A stretch of DNA of 64,000 nucleotides from SCGC-AAA076-P13 sp963926355 (lineage in GTDB: Bacteria; Pseudomonadota; Gammaproteobacteria; Magnimaribacterales; D2472). Shown here one piece after another: positions 52,795 to 61,308 of the stretch. Numbering within the stretch: position 1 is the stretch's first letter; each line of letters starts with the position of its first letter. The stretch spans positions 31,426-95,425 of the forward strand of contig CAWUWW010000013.1 in NCBI GenBank assembly GCA_963926355.1. The letters run 5' to 3'. Under the pieces are notes generated by a model. It had not been told where the DNA came from and searched no databases. It saw only the letters and a list, made by a program, of their open reading frames with translations. A program made the position numbers and the translations under genes.

Positions 52795-53529
52795 TTAGTT
52801 TGATTTATTAGGAGCGCTATTCCAGGCAAGAACTGAAAATGGAATAGTTAATAGATAGATAAAAGCCAGAATATTAATAGATAACCATAAAAAATTAATA
52901 ATACTTAAGGCGATTACAGAAAATAAAATAAGGAATGCGAGCCTTGATTTGACATATAACTTCTTTTTTTTAATTGAGAAAGTTGGAATTCTGCTTGTAA
53001 GCAAGCCGCTGATTAAAATTATATAGGCCGCTACAAAGTTCAAATTTTCATAAGCCCAATCGTATCCCATAAACGAATGCGTTAAAGGCAATAAAATTAA
53101 AATTGCTCCAACAGGCGTTGGTATTCCAGTAAAAAAACTATCCGGATCTTCTTCAGAGGCTTTAGATGATTCAAGTCTGACATTGTATAAAGCTAATCTT
53201 ATGCAAGAAAACATAATGAAAACTAAGCAAGCAAAAGTACCTATGCCATTCTCCTGATTAAAAATAGACATATACACAAGAATTCCAGGAGCAATACCGA
53301 AACTAAGAAAATCTGAAAGAGAATCTAATTGCGCACCAAGATCTGATTCGCTTTTAAGGTGTCTTGCAAGCATGCCGTCTAAAACATCACAAACTCCAGC
53401 AATTAAAATACATAAGATTGCTAAATTGTAATCTTCTTCAAGAGCAAACCTAATTGAACTTAAACCAAAACTCAGTCCAGATAAAGTAATAACATTTGGA
53501 AGTAAAACTTTGAAATCAATTTTTTTCAT
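52795..53529 (-). CDS. pssA: CDP-diacylglycerol-serine O-phosphatidyltransferase
   Basis: Integral membrane CDP-alcohol phosphotransferase making phosphatidylserine. The signature D-G-x2-A-R-x8-G-x3-D-x3-D is intact in CDVLDGMLARHL...DLGAQLDSLSD. 244 residues with about six to eight membrane helices, the type II PssA layout. Five bp after psd on the same strand; together they make phosphatidylethanolamine from CDP-DAG and serine. Confidence 0.92.
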   Translation of the reverse strand: MKKIDFKVLLPNVITLSGLSFGLSSIRFALEEDYNLAILCILIAGVCDVLDGMLARHLKSESDLGAQLDSLSDFLSFGIAPGILVYMSIFNQENGIGTFACLVFIMFSCIRLALYNVRLESSKASEEDPDSFFTGIPTPVGAILILLPLTHSFMGYDWAYENLNFVAAYIILISGLLTSRIPTFSIKKKKLYVKSRLAFLILFSVIALSIINFLWLSINILAFIYLLTIPFSVLAWNSAPNKSN

Positions 53530-53534
53530 TTACC

Positions 53535-54194
53535 TTATTTAAAAGATGCCAGCACTGATTCACCAGCTGTCACTTTATCACCAACAGAGCATTTTGCGAG
53601 CACATCTAATGGCATGTATATATCAACACGGGAGCCAAATCTTATTAATCCAAATCTTTCTCCTTGAGTCAGATTGTGATGATTGGTTATGAATCCTAAA
53701 ATTCTTCTAGCAATTAAGCCTGCTATCTGAACAACAACAATATCAGCGCCATTGTCAGAGCTGATAATTAAACTGCTTCTTTCGTTTTTCTCACTAGCTT
53801 TATCAAGGCTCGCATTTAAGAATTGACCCTCTTTGTAAACTATATCTTTAACAGTTCCAGAGACTGGACTGCGATTAATGTGAACATTAAAAACATTCAT
53901 AAAAACACAGATGCGCTTCATTTTTTGTTGGTTGATTGAAACTTCTTTTGGAGGATAGGCCTCATCTATTAGACATACTTTTCCATCTGCAGAACTAATA
54001 ATTAAATTTGGGTCTATTGGAGTATTTCTTTCAGGATCACGAAAGAACCACAAAGTAAATATAGTTAATAGGTATCCAATAATTGAAATTGCTATTGATA
54101 CAAATGATAAAAGAATTGAAGTAATAAAAAAGATGATCGCAAATCTCCATCCCTCGGGATGGATATACGATCTTTTAGAAGATGGCGTGCTCAT
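53535..54194 (-). CDS. psd: phosphatidylserine decarboxylase proenzyme
   Basis: Short type (219 residues) pyruvoyl-dependent decarboxylase converting phosphatidylserine to phosphatidylethanolamine. N-terminal hydrophobic region with one or two membrane helices (FAIIFFITSILLSF...), then FMNVFNVHINRSPVSG and the autocleavage site Gly-Ser in RFGSRVDIYMP, where Ser becomes the pyruvoyl group. First gene of the psd-pssA pair. The short form is common outside Enterobacteria, typically linked to pssA as here. Confidence 0.92.
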   Translation of the reverse strand: MSTPSSKRSYIHPEGWRFAIIFFITSILLSFVSIAISIIGYLLTIFTLWFFRDPERNTPIDPNLIISSADGKVCLIDEAYPPKEVSINQQKMKRICVFMNVFNVHINRSPVSGTVKDIVYKEGQFLNASLDKASEKNERSSLIISSDNGADIVVVQIAGLIARRILGFITNHHNLTQGERFGLIRFGSRVDIYMPLDVLAKCSVGDKVTAGESVLASFK

Positions 54195-54335
54195 ATCAAT
54201 TAATAATTAACTAAGTCGCGCATTTTATAACATGAAATTTTTATAAGCTAGGTATGTTTAATGTTCAGATAGCAGGCTTAATTGCTATGCCATAAGCTAT
54301 TTCTTGTAGCAGGGTTATTAAAAAGAAGGGGTCTT

Positions 54336-56942
54336 TTAAGATCGTACTCTTTCATTACTAGGATCATATAGAGATCCCTTACCAACTATCTGAACGGTCA
54401 TAGGATAAATACCATCACCGTTTTCATTAAAGTACTCCAACAATAATGACTTCCCTGATATAGCAATGTTTTTAGGCAGGTAGCCCATAACTACATGTTT
54501 TTTGATTGATGGGCAGTAGGACATACTAGTGCTATAGGATCTTCGACCTTTACTATCTACAGGCACTTCACCTGTAGCAGGATCAATGATCGGCGATATA
54601 CCAACAGGATAGCGCGAACCGGTACCCGAAACATTTAAGTTATCTAATGTCATAGTGCATAAAATTGCACTAGGCTCTTCTTCTCGATGAGCAAGGTGTG
54701 CTGCCTTTCCATGGAAGTCGGCTTCTTTGACCAAGCGCCTTTCTATAGCTGATTCACAAGCATTATATTCAGTCTCTAGATCTGCGCCTTGGAGTCTAAA
54801 GCTTTTTTCAAGGCGACGACTGTTGGCGTAAGTTTCTATACCGACTGGTACAACTCCAACTTCAAGCAGAGAGTCATAAAGTGCCAGACCCTCTTCACTG
54901 TCATTATTTAAATAGATTTCCCAGCCGCTCTCCCCGACGTAGGATATTCGTGCAGCCCAGACATCGATCTTTTTTCCACCAGATAAATTGAGGGTCAGAT
55001 ATTTTGCGGTAGCAAAGGAAAAGTTCTCGATGCTTATTTCACTAGGGTCAATTAAATGCCCCAGGGCATTTTCTGCTTGTGGCCCCCATAATCCTAAAGT
55101 TACTATATCGTGAGTTCGGATATTAATATCTGCTTCGAGCCGCATATCATCGCGATAATTGCGCAAAGTTACCCAGTCTAGATTGCCATCAGCACCACCG
55201 GTAACCACTCTGTAAAGATCTGCACTTAGGCGGGAGATGGTTAGATCTGCATGGACACCACCATCCTCATCTAAGAAATTTGTATAAATGATTCTCCCCT
55301 CAGAAGTATTACCGCCAACCTTAGCCACGGAAAGATACTCCAACATGCGTTCCGCGTCAGGGCCCTTAATATCCATGATTGCAAAGTGCGATAAATTAAT
55401 CATTCCAACCGATTCACTCATGGCTAAATGTTCTGCATTAGCAATTTCATATGGTACGTGACGTCGATCCCATTCGTTTTCTCGGACCGGAACCTCTTGT
55501 AAATAATTATCTAATTTTTGTCGATTGCTCTCATAAGCAAGGGCGCGCTCCCAGCCGGCAACCTCGTTATCAAAATAGCCCCCAAGCTCTTTTTCTCTTT
55601 CATAAAAAGGACTTACGAATAGTTCTCTTTGGCTAATATACGGCTCTCTGGGATGAACAGCGGGAGTATAAATAGTTTGTGCATTTTCATAAGATCGTGA
55701 TCTAACAAAGTCTTTTTCTTTTTGCGCAGGATAAAATCTAGCAATATCAAAAGATCGCATATCCACCTGAGTTTTGCCATTAATCATTGATTCAGCGCAT
55801 AGTCTTGCACATCCAGGACCATCTTTAACCCAGACTGCTTCACATAACCAAAAACCTCTTACCTCAGGACTTTCACCGATCAAAGAAGATGCATCAGGAG
55901 TTACTGATAAAAGACCATTAAATGAACTTTTTTCGTCCCAGCCTAATTCAGCAAGTATGGGTGTTGTTTCGAATGCTTTTTCTAAAGGTTCAGCGATTTC
56001 TTCAAGATCTAGATATCTCATTGAATCAGAGGTCATAGTCTTCTCAGGATTGCCAATATCTTCAGGATCAACTAATCGAGGATCTTTATCCTCATAAAAA
56101 CCCCATTCAAGCATCCCTCCATGGAGTCTTCCTGTATCCCTGACATAAGCTGAATTACCTTGATCTCGCAGAAGTGGGTAGACGAGTAATTCATTTGTTC
56201 CTTGTATTTCGGGAAGTGGTCCAAAAAATAATAAAGGATGTTCCACTGGTATTAATGGAATTGGAACGCCGGCCATTTTTCCTAATAAAGGTCCCCAGAT
56301 TCCTGATGCGATTACAACTTTACTAGTTTTAATTACTCCTTTATCTGTTTTTACCCCGGTAATACGACCATTTTCAATTTCAAAGTCTAAAGCTGGTGTG
56401 TCAGTATATGTAGTCAGACCACCTTTTTCTTTTGCGCTTTCTACTGCAAAGTTAACCACTTCCTGTGAGCGTGGTGTTACTAAGCCGGCATCTGGATCCC
56501 ACATTGCACCACATATTGATTCTTCTTCTAATAAGGGGAATTTTTCTTTAGCTTCTGATGCAGAAATTAGCCTGACGTTAGTTCCAAATGCTTTCCCTGA
56601 TGCAACTTTTCTTTTAAGTTCTTCCCATCGCGCATCATCGCCTTTGCGACATATTTCGAGACCACCCTTTTTAAGAAAGAAGCCATTGTCTTCATAAAAC
56701 TTTCTACTAAAATTAGTTGCCCAACAGCCTAATTTATCATGAGTTGTATTGTAGACAAAGTCAGAAGCGTGAGCGGTAGATGCAATATCTGAAGGAATTA
56801 CAGTAGATTTTTCTAATCCTACGATATTCTTTTGACCGAGTTCTGTAAGCCAATATGCGAGCATTGAACCAACAATACCACCTACTCCAACAATAACTAC
56901 TTCAGCTTCTGTAGGAAATTTGGAAGTTTTTTGATCTGTCAT
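54336..56942 (-). CDS. dimethylglycine/sarcosine dehydrogenase-like flavoprotein with GcvT domain
   Basis: 868 residues. The N-terminal DAO domain has the FAD fold VVIVGVGGIVGSMLAYW (15-31) and a histidine-containing ASTAHASDFV segment like the covalent-flavin site of DMGDH/SarDH. A linker (FAO_M-like) leads to a C-terminal aminomethyltransferase (GcvT) domain with YVGESGWEIYL and ETYANSRRLEKSFRLQG, and a C-terminal barrel. These enzymes oxidatively demethylate N-methylated glycine compounds and pass the methyl to THF as 5,10-methylene-THF. No signal peptide; cytoplasmic. Downstream of the DmdA/GcvT-like gene (108-bp gap) and near formate dehydrogenase. Specificity (dimethylglycine, sarcosine or other) not determined. 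Confidence 0.85.
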   Translation of the reverse strand: MTDQKTSKFPTEAEVVIVGVGGIVGSMLAYWLTELGQKNIVGLEKSTVIPSDIASTAHASDFVYNTTHDKLGCWATNFSRKFYEDNGFFLKKGGLEICRKGDDARWEELKRKVASGKAFGTNVRLISASEAKEKFPLLEEESICGAMWDPDAGLVTPRSQEVVNFAVESAKEKGGLTTYTDTPALDFEIENGRITGVKTDKGVIKTSKVVIASGIWGPLLGKMAGVPIPLIPVEHPLLFFGPLPEIQGTNELLVYPLLRDQGNSAYVRDTGRLHGGMLEWGFYEDKDPRLVDPEDIGNPEKTMTSDSMRYLDLEEIAEPLEKAFETTPILAELGWDEKSSFNGLLSVTPDASSLIGESPEVRGFWLCEAVWVKDGPGCARLCAESMINGKTQVDMRSFDIARFYPAQKEKDFVRSRSYENAQTIYTPAVHPREPYISQRELFVSPFYEREKELGGYFDNEVAGWERALAYESNRQKLDNYLQEVPVRENEWDRRHVPYEIANAEHLAMSESVGMINLSHFAIMDIKGPDAERMLEYLSVAKVGGNTSEGRIIYTNFLDEDGGVHADLTISRLSADLYRVVTGGADGNLDWVTLRNYRDDMRLEADINIRTHDIVTLGLWGPQAENALGHLIDPSEISIENFSFATAKYLTLNLSGGKKIDVWAARISYVGESGWEIYLNNDSEEGLALYDSLLEVGVVPVGIETYANSRRLEKSFRLQGADLETEYNACESAIERRLVKEADFHGKAAHLAHREEEPSAILCTMTLDNLNVSGTGSRYPVGISPIIDPATGEVPVDSKGRRSYSTSMSYCPSIKKHVVMGYLPKNIAISGKSLLLEYFNENGDGIYPMTVQIVGKGSLYDPSNERVRS

Positions 56943-57050
56943 AGTGTTAATTTTATATAATTTTTATAACTAAAGCACTTTTTTTAATTTTGTAAATTAA
57001 AACTAATAAGCAAATAATTCATCAAAATAACTTACCTTTTTTGTAGCATT

Positions 57051-58355
57051 TTACTCCGCATAATCTAGCCCCTCATCCTTTTTAACTTCTCGAATGTTAG
57101 GATTAACAGACTCTCTAAATGGCACGTCAACAATTTCACCTTCAACCGCTACTCCAGATGATTCAGAGTATTCATCAGGCAACCTGACTTGTAATTTAGT
57201 TCCGATCTCTGATGAAGACCATGGCACCCAACCAAGAGCAATGTTTGTATTTAGTTCTGGAGACCACCATGGAGAGGTTATATAACCCATATCATTTCCA
57301 TTTGTATCTGCTATCAGCCAAAAATCTGGAGCATAATCTGTAATTTGCTTTCCACCTAAAGTCAGTCCAACCATTAGCATTTTAAATGGAAAATCTCCTC
57401 CATCAATTACTGCACGTTGTCGTTCAAGTTCTTCTTTGCCGATGTAATCAGCTTCTTTATTTCGCGGTACCTGATAACTCAGATTAACCTGAAAAGGAGA
57501 AGTTTCATGGTCTAAGTCTTGGCCCCAAGATAAAATACCGGCAGCAATTCGGCGATGATGAGCAGGCGCGATTACCATTAGTCCAAATTCTTTACCAGCC
57601 TCAAGAACAGAATTCCAAACGATCTCAGCATTTTGATGTGCATCTCGCACGTAAATTTCATAACCTTTCTCTCCAGTAAACCCTGTTTGGCTTATGACTA
57701 CATCTGCACTTCCTATTTTAGTTTCCATAATGCCGTAATAAGGAACATCCCTAAGCTCTTCACCAGCCAGTTTAGCCATAAGATCTTCTGAGAGAGGGCC
57801 TTGGATTTGCACTGGACAAACATCGATCTCATCAATTATGACATTGAATTTTTTAGTGACATTTACGCCTTGGAGCCAAAGCATGAGATCGCTGTCTGAG
57901 ATGGAAAACCAGAATTCATCTTCAGCCAATCTCAGTAAGACAGGGTCGTTAAGTACCCCCCCTTTTTCGTTACACAAAATTGCGTATTTACCATTACCTG
58001 GTTTTATTTTGGTCGCATCACGAGTAATCACATAATTTGTAAAAGCTTCTGCATCTGGTCCCTTAACTCTTATTTGTCTTTCAACAGCAACGTTCCACAT
58101 AGTAACTCGATTGACTAAAGCTTCATATTCTGCCATCGCCCCACCATCTTCCGGTTTAACATATCCCCTTGGATGATAGATTCGGTTATAGACAGTTGCC
58201 CTCCAACAACCAGCTTCATGAGATAAATGCCAAAAAGGTGACTTCCTAACTCGAGTTGAAATTAACATCTCTACAGGCGTTCGACCGCTTTGTCTCAGGT
58301 TATATGGAACTACTCGATCACTCTGATCTACGCTTGGATGATTTGGATTTGTCAT
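57051..58355 (-). CDS. GcvT/DmdA-like tetrahydrofolate-dependent methyltransferase
   Basis: 434 residues from ATG 58355, chosen for the AAGGGAAG ribosome site 6-7 nt upstream. The core matches the GcvT fold and most resembles DMSP demethylase DmdA: WNVAVERQIRVKGPDA, GGVLNDPVLLRLAEDEFWFS, SDSDLMLWLQGV, FTGEKGYEIYV and LSWGQDLD. The family binds THF and moves a methyl or aminomethyl group. An N-terminal extension of about 60 residues and a longer C-terminus distinguish it from canonical DmdA (about 370). Candidates are DMSP, a methylated amine or a methoxy compound. Operon-like context with the DMGDH-like gene. Confidence 0.78.
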   Translation of the reverse strand: MTNPNHPSVDQSDRVVPYNLRQSGRTPVEMLISTRVRKSPFWHLSHEAGCWRATVYNRIYHPRGYVKPEDGGAMAEYEALVNRVTMWNVAVERQIRVKGPDAEAFTNYVITRDATKIKPGNGKYAILCNEKGGVLNDPVLLRLAEDEFWFSISDSDLMLWLQGVNVTKKFNVIIDEIDVCPVQIQGPLSEDLMAKLAGEELRDVPYYGIMETKIGSADVVISQTGFTGEKGYEIYVRDAHQNAEIVWNSVLEAGKEFGLMVIAPAHHRRIAAGILSWGQDLDHETSPFQVNLSYQVPRNKEADYIGKEELERQRAVIDGGDFPFKMLMVGLTLGGKQITDYAPDFWLIADTNGNDMGYITSPWWSPELNTNIALGWVPWSSSEIGTKLQVRLPDEYSESSGVAVEGEIVDVPFRESVNPNIREVKKDEGLDYAE

Positions 58356-58433
58356 ATTTCTTCCCTTGTAATTAATAACTTTTTTTATATACAATTTATA
58401 TATATAAAATAAATTAAACGCTATTTTATTAAT

Positions 58434-58457
58434 CTTGTAAATCAAAATATTTACAAG
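58434..58457. promoter_or_regulatory. inverted repeat upstream of the GcvT/DmdA-like gene
   Basis: CTTGTAAAT (58434-58442) and ATTTACAAG (58449-58457), 9-bp perfect arms with a 6-bp spacer, about 80 nt upstream of the gene start. A core TTGTAAAT also occurs in the gap before the DMGDH-like gene (near 56990). Possible regulator site; not followed by a T-tract. Confidence 0.4.
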
Positions 58458-58602
58458 CTAAAAATTAGTGCTGTTAGAAAGGATATTTGATTATCATTTT
58501 AGCCCTCTGATAAAAAATGTGCGGACTAAAAAATTATTAAGCTGCTTTTGTTTAGAAAAAATGATGATGATCCTAGGAAGATTTAAATCTCAGACTAATT
58601 AA

Positions 58603-59067
58603 TTATGAGAGTTCTGATCTTTTAAAAGTAAAATATTTTCTCTTTAGTAATTTATTATAAATAATTGCAAATAAGACTATAAAAGATGCTCCCACTGCAA
58701 CTGGCATTATTACAAAGCCCATACCTTTTGCACCAAGAACGGCAATAATAGGGTTAGCTCCAGCAGGTGGATGAATAGTCTTAGTTGTCATCATTAAGAA
58801 TATTGCTAGTCCGACTGCCAATCCTATGCTGAGAAAAGAAGAGCCTAATATTGAAAAAACAAAGACTCCTGATAAAGCAGATAATATATGACCAAATAAA
58901 ATATTTTTTGGATGAGCTAGAGGGCTTTCATGAACTGCCATAACCAAAACCATGCTTGCTCCAAATGGTGGTATTAACCATAAATTGCTTTCATCGAAAG
59001 AGTTAAGATATGCAAGTACAGAAATACATAAAAATGCTCCAAAAGCAGAAATAATATTATTTTTCAT
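58603..59067 (-). CDS. HPP-family membrane protein
   Basis: 154 residues with four or five hydrophobic helices. The family motif is intact: IPPFGASMVLV and TKTIHPPAGANPI. HPP proteins in cyanobacteria and chloroplasts are implicated in nitrite movement. It starts 7 bp after the formate dehydrogenase stop on the same strand, so the two are almost certainly co-transcribed. A role in moving formate or another small anion is inference. Confidence 0.85.
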   Translation of the reverse strand: MKNNIISAFGAFLCISVLAYLNSFDESNLWLIPPFGASMVLVMAVHESPLAHPKNILFGHILSALSGVFVFSILGSSFLSIGLAVGLAIFLMMTTKTIHPPAGANPIIAVLGAKGMGFVIMPVAVGASFIVLFAIIYNKLLKRKYFTFKRSELS

Positions 59068-59074
59068 CTCTTTT

Positions 59075-60271
59075 TTACTTTTTAAAATTAGCTGCTTCTT
59101 CTGAGCCGTCCGTTGCTGTTCCTTTGGTGTAAGAATGAGCGCCCATGCCAGCTAGGTCTCCGTTTTGAACAATTAAATATTCATTTCTTATTTCTTCACC
59201 ATCAAACAAGCACTCCAATATTTCTCTAACCCCATCAGCGTATCTTGTCTGTGCCGATAAAGAGGTTCCTGATGTGTGTGGTGTCATTCCATGATGCGGC
59301 ATTGTTCTCCAAACATGATCATTGGGTGCTGGTTGGGGGAACCAAACATCACCTGCATATCCGCTTAACTGTCCAGACTCTAATGCCGCTACAATAGCGT
59401 CCTTATCACAAATCTTTCCTCTAGCAGTGTTAATGATATAAGCACCAGGTTTACATTTACTTATCAACTCATCATTAAATAAATGTTCTGTTTCAGGGTG
59501 AAGTGGGCAACTTATATTAATAACATCGCAAACTGCAACTAGGGATTCAACTGAATCATGATAGGTTAAGTTTAGTTCTTGTTCTTTATTTAAATCTAAT
59601 CTGTGTTTATCAAAATAATGTAAATGCACATCAAACGGATGCATTTTTCTTAACACATCATAACCAATTCGACCGGCAGCAATTGTGCCTAAATGCATGC
59701 CCTCTAAATCATAAGACCTCTTAACAGCGTCAGCGATATGCCAACCACCTTCATTCACTATTCTATGTTGATTATGATAATCTCTAACTAAAGATAAAAT
59801 CATCATAACAATATGCTCAGCAACTGACCTTGAATTACAATAAGTTACTTCAACTACATCAACTTTATTATCCATCGCCGCTTGTAAATCTACGTGGTCA
59901 GAACCAATACCTGCTGTAATTGCTATTTTTAAATTTGGTGCTGATTCCATTTTTTTTCTTGTTAGATAATATGGAAAGAACGGTTGAGATATAACTATAT
60001 CAGCATCAACTAACTCTTTATCTGCAACACAACCTTCAGCATCTTTATCCGAGGTCACAACTAATGTATGTCCTTGGTCTTCTAAAAATTTTCTTAAACC
60101 TAATTCTCCTGAAACACAACCTAACAATTCACCAGGATTAAAGTCAATTGCTTTTGGCGTTGGTAGTGTCATCCCATCTGGATATTTTTCCAGTTTAGGA
60201 AGTGCCTTTAACGGATAACTCGAAGGCATTCCGCCTTTTGGATCATCATATAATACGCATAATATTTTCAT
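59075..60271 (-). CDS. fdh: NAD-dependent formate dehydrogenase (single subunit)
   Basis: 398-residue D-2-hydroxyacid-dehydrogenase-fold enzyme oxidising formate to CO2 with NAD+. It closely follows Pseudomonas sp. 101 FDH: the N-terminal KILCVLYDDP, TLPTPKAIDF, the AAGRIG nucleotide loop, Asp221 after HLHYF (NAD preference), catalytic Arg284 (NTARGK), Gln313 and His332 (FPQPAPNDH...TPHTSG), and the C-terminal GAHSYTKGTATDGSEEAA. All key residues have the same numbers as in that enzyme. Metal-independent, oxygen-tolerant. First gene of an operon with the HPP protein. Confidence 0.95.
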   Translation of the reverse strand: MKILCVLYDDPKGGMPSSYPLKALPKLEKYPDGMTLPTPKAIDFNPGELLGCVSGELGLRKFLEDQGHTLVVTSDKDAEGCVADKELVDADIVISQPFFPYYLTRKKMESAPNLKIAITAGIGSDHVDLQAAMDNKVDVVEVTYCNSRSVAEHIVMMILSLVRDYHNQHRIVNEGGWHIADAVKRSYDLEGMHLGTIAAGRIGYDVLRKMHPFDVHLHYFDKHRLDLNKEQELNLTYHDSVESLVAVCDVINISCPLHPETEHLFNDELISKCKPGAYIINTARGKICDKDAIVAALESGQLSGYAGDVWFPQPAPNDHVWRTMPHHGMTPHTSGTSLSAQTRYADGVREILECLFDGEEIRNEYLIVQNGDLAGMGAHSYTKGTATDGSEEAANFKK

Positions 60272-60625
60272 TATTGGTTCCCTCTTTTTTAATAGAGTTT
60301 TAAATTATTATGATCGAAAAAAATATAACTTTTTTAACGCTCTTGAAATCAATTTAAACCTTCAAGAAATAAAATGGTTAGACGAGGCTTTTCCCGAAGG
60401 TATAGTGGCTGCAACACGATATGCTGCACCTATGCTGTTTCACTTAGATAGTGAAAAAGGCTAGTCGCGATCACGTTTTAAATGACACGTTTTTAAATTA
60501 AGCAAATATCCCGTAAGCTTATGCCTAGGTTTTGTTAAGCCCAATCAAAACCACCATCCGATTCACAGGTTTTTATTTTCTTGAATTGTAATATAAATAA
60601 ATGAAACTTTATTTAAATACTTAGA
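60272..60625. other. 354-bp intergenic region between fdh and the bicupin gene
   Basis: Holds the decayed gene fragment at 60303-60464 on the plus strand and a further 160 bp of AT-rich DNA that should contain the bicupin promoter. No riboswitch, tRNA or strong inverted repeat is visible. fdh starts just left of it with no clear promoter. Confidence 0.5.
60303..60464 (+). pseudogene. C-terminal remnant of an aldo/keto reductase
   Basis: A plus-strand frame ending in TAG 60462-60464 encodes NLNLQEIKWLDEAFPEG followed by IVAATRYAAPMLFHLDSE. This resembles the C-terminal tail of aldo/keto reductases (L-x3-E/D-I/L-x2-L-D-x2-F/L-P-x-G...RY-x2-x-M). No start codon, NADP site or catalytic tetrad precedes it, so it is a relic of a lost gene, not an expressed protein. 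Identification rests on a short stretch. Confidence 0.45.
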
Positions 60626-61297
60626 ATGATAGTTAATGCTGATTTTGCCTTAAAGGCAGTGATGAATACTCAAGATATGAATTGGGAACCATCACCTGTT
60701 CCCGGAGTAGAGAGAAAATATTTAGATAGAGTTGGTGGTGAAGTTGCAATCGCAAGTACCGTTGTTAAATATGCAGCTAACTCTTCTTTTACTCGCCATA
60801 CTCATGATGGTGGTGAAGAGATTTTAGTTTTAGAGGGAGTGTTCTCTGATGAATTTGGAGATTATCCAGTAGGATCGTATCTTAGAAATCCACCAAAAAG
60901 TTCACACACTCCTTTTTCAAAAGAAGGTTGCACTTTATTTGTAAAATTAAGACACTTTCACCCGAATGATTTAGAAACTGTTCGCATTGATACGAGCACT
61001 GCCACTTGGTATCCAGGAACGGTTCCCGGTCTATCTGTCATGCCTCTTCATGAATTTGACGGTGTTGGTACAGCTTTGGTTAAGTGGGCTCCTGATACGG
61101 TTTTTAATCCGCACGTTCATCCAGGCGGTGAAGAAATTTTTGTAATCAAAGGAGTATTTTATGATGAACACGATAGTTACCCAACGGGCACATGGATAAG
61201 AAGTCCTCGTTATAGTAAGCATGCCCCTTTTACCAAATCAGAAGGAGCACTGATTTATGTTAAAACAGGTCATCTGGATAATCCTATTCAACAATAA
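60626..61297 (+). CDS. tandem ChrR-like cupin (bicupin) protein
   Basis: 223 residues made of two similar cupin domains (about 20-110 and 130-215). Each has a metal-binding H-x-H...E pattern: HTHDGGEEILVLEGVF and HVHPGGEEIFVIKGVF, followed by matching strands SYLRNPPKSSHTPF and TWIRSPRYSKHAPF. This duplication is typical of ChrR/Cupin_7 metal-dependent proteins, some of which are anti-sigma factor sensors and others dioxygenases. No zinc anti-sigma domain is seen, so an enzyme or sensor role is open. Convergent with the dehydrogenase (11-bp gap). Confidence 0.83.
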   Translation: MIVNADFALKAVMNTQDMNWEPSPVPGVERKYLDRVGGEVAIASTVVKYAANSSFTRHTHDGGEEILVLEGVFSDEFGDYPVGSYLRNPPKSSHTPFSKEGCTLFVKLRHFHPNDLETVRIDTSTATWYPGTVPGLSVMPLHEFDGVGTALVKWAPDTVFNPHVHPGGEEIFVIKGVFYDEHDSYPTGTWIRSPRYSKHAPFTKSEGALIYVKTGHLDNPIQQ

Positions 61298-61308
61298 ATT
61301 TTAATTGG

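Noticed and set aside
57051..58355. Glycine cleavage T protein (gcvT proper)
   Set aside because: Length, N-terminal extension and the DmdA-like SDSDLMLWLQG pattern differ, and no gcvH or gcvP is adjacent.
58356..58602. Glycine riboswitch before the GcvT/DmdA-like gene
   Set aside because: No tandem glycine aptamer core or stable multi-stem structure is visible; the region is AT-rich with one simple inverted repeat.
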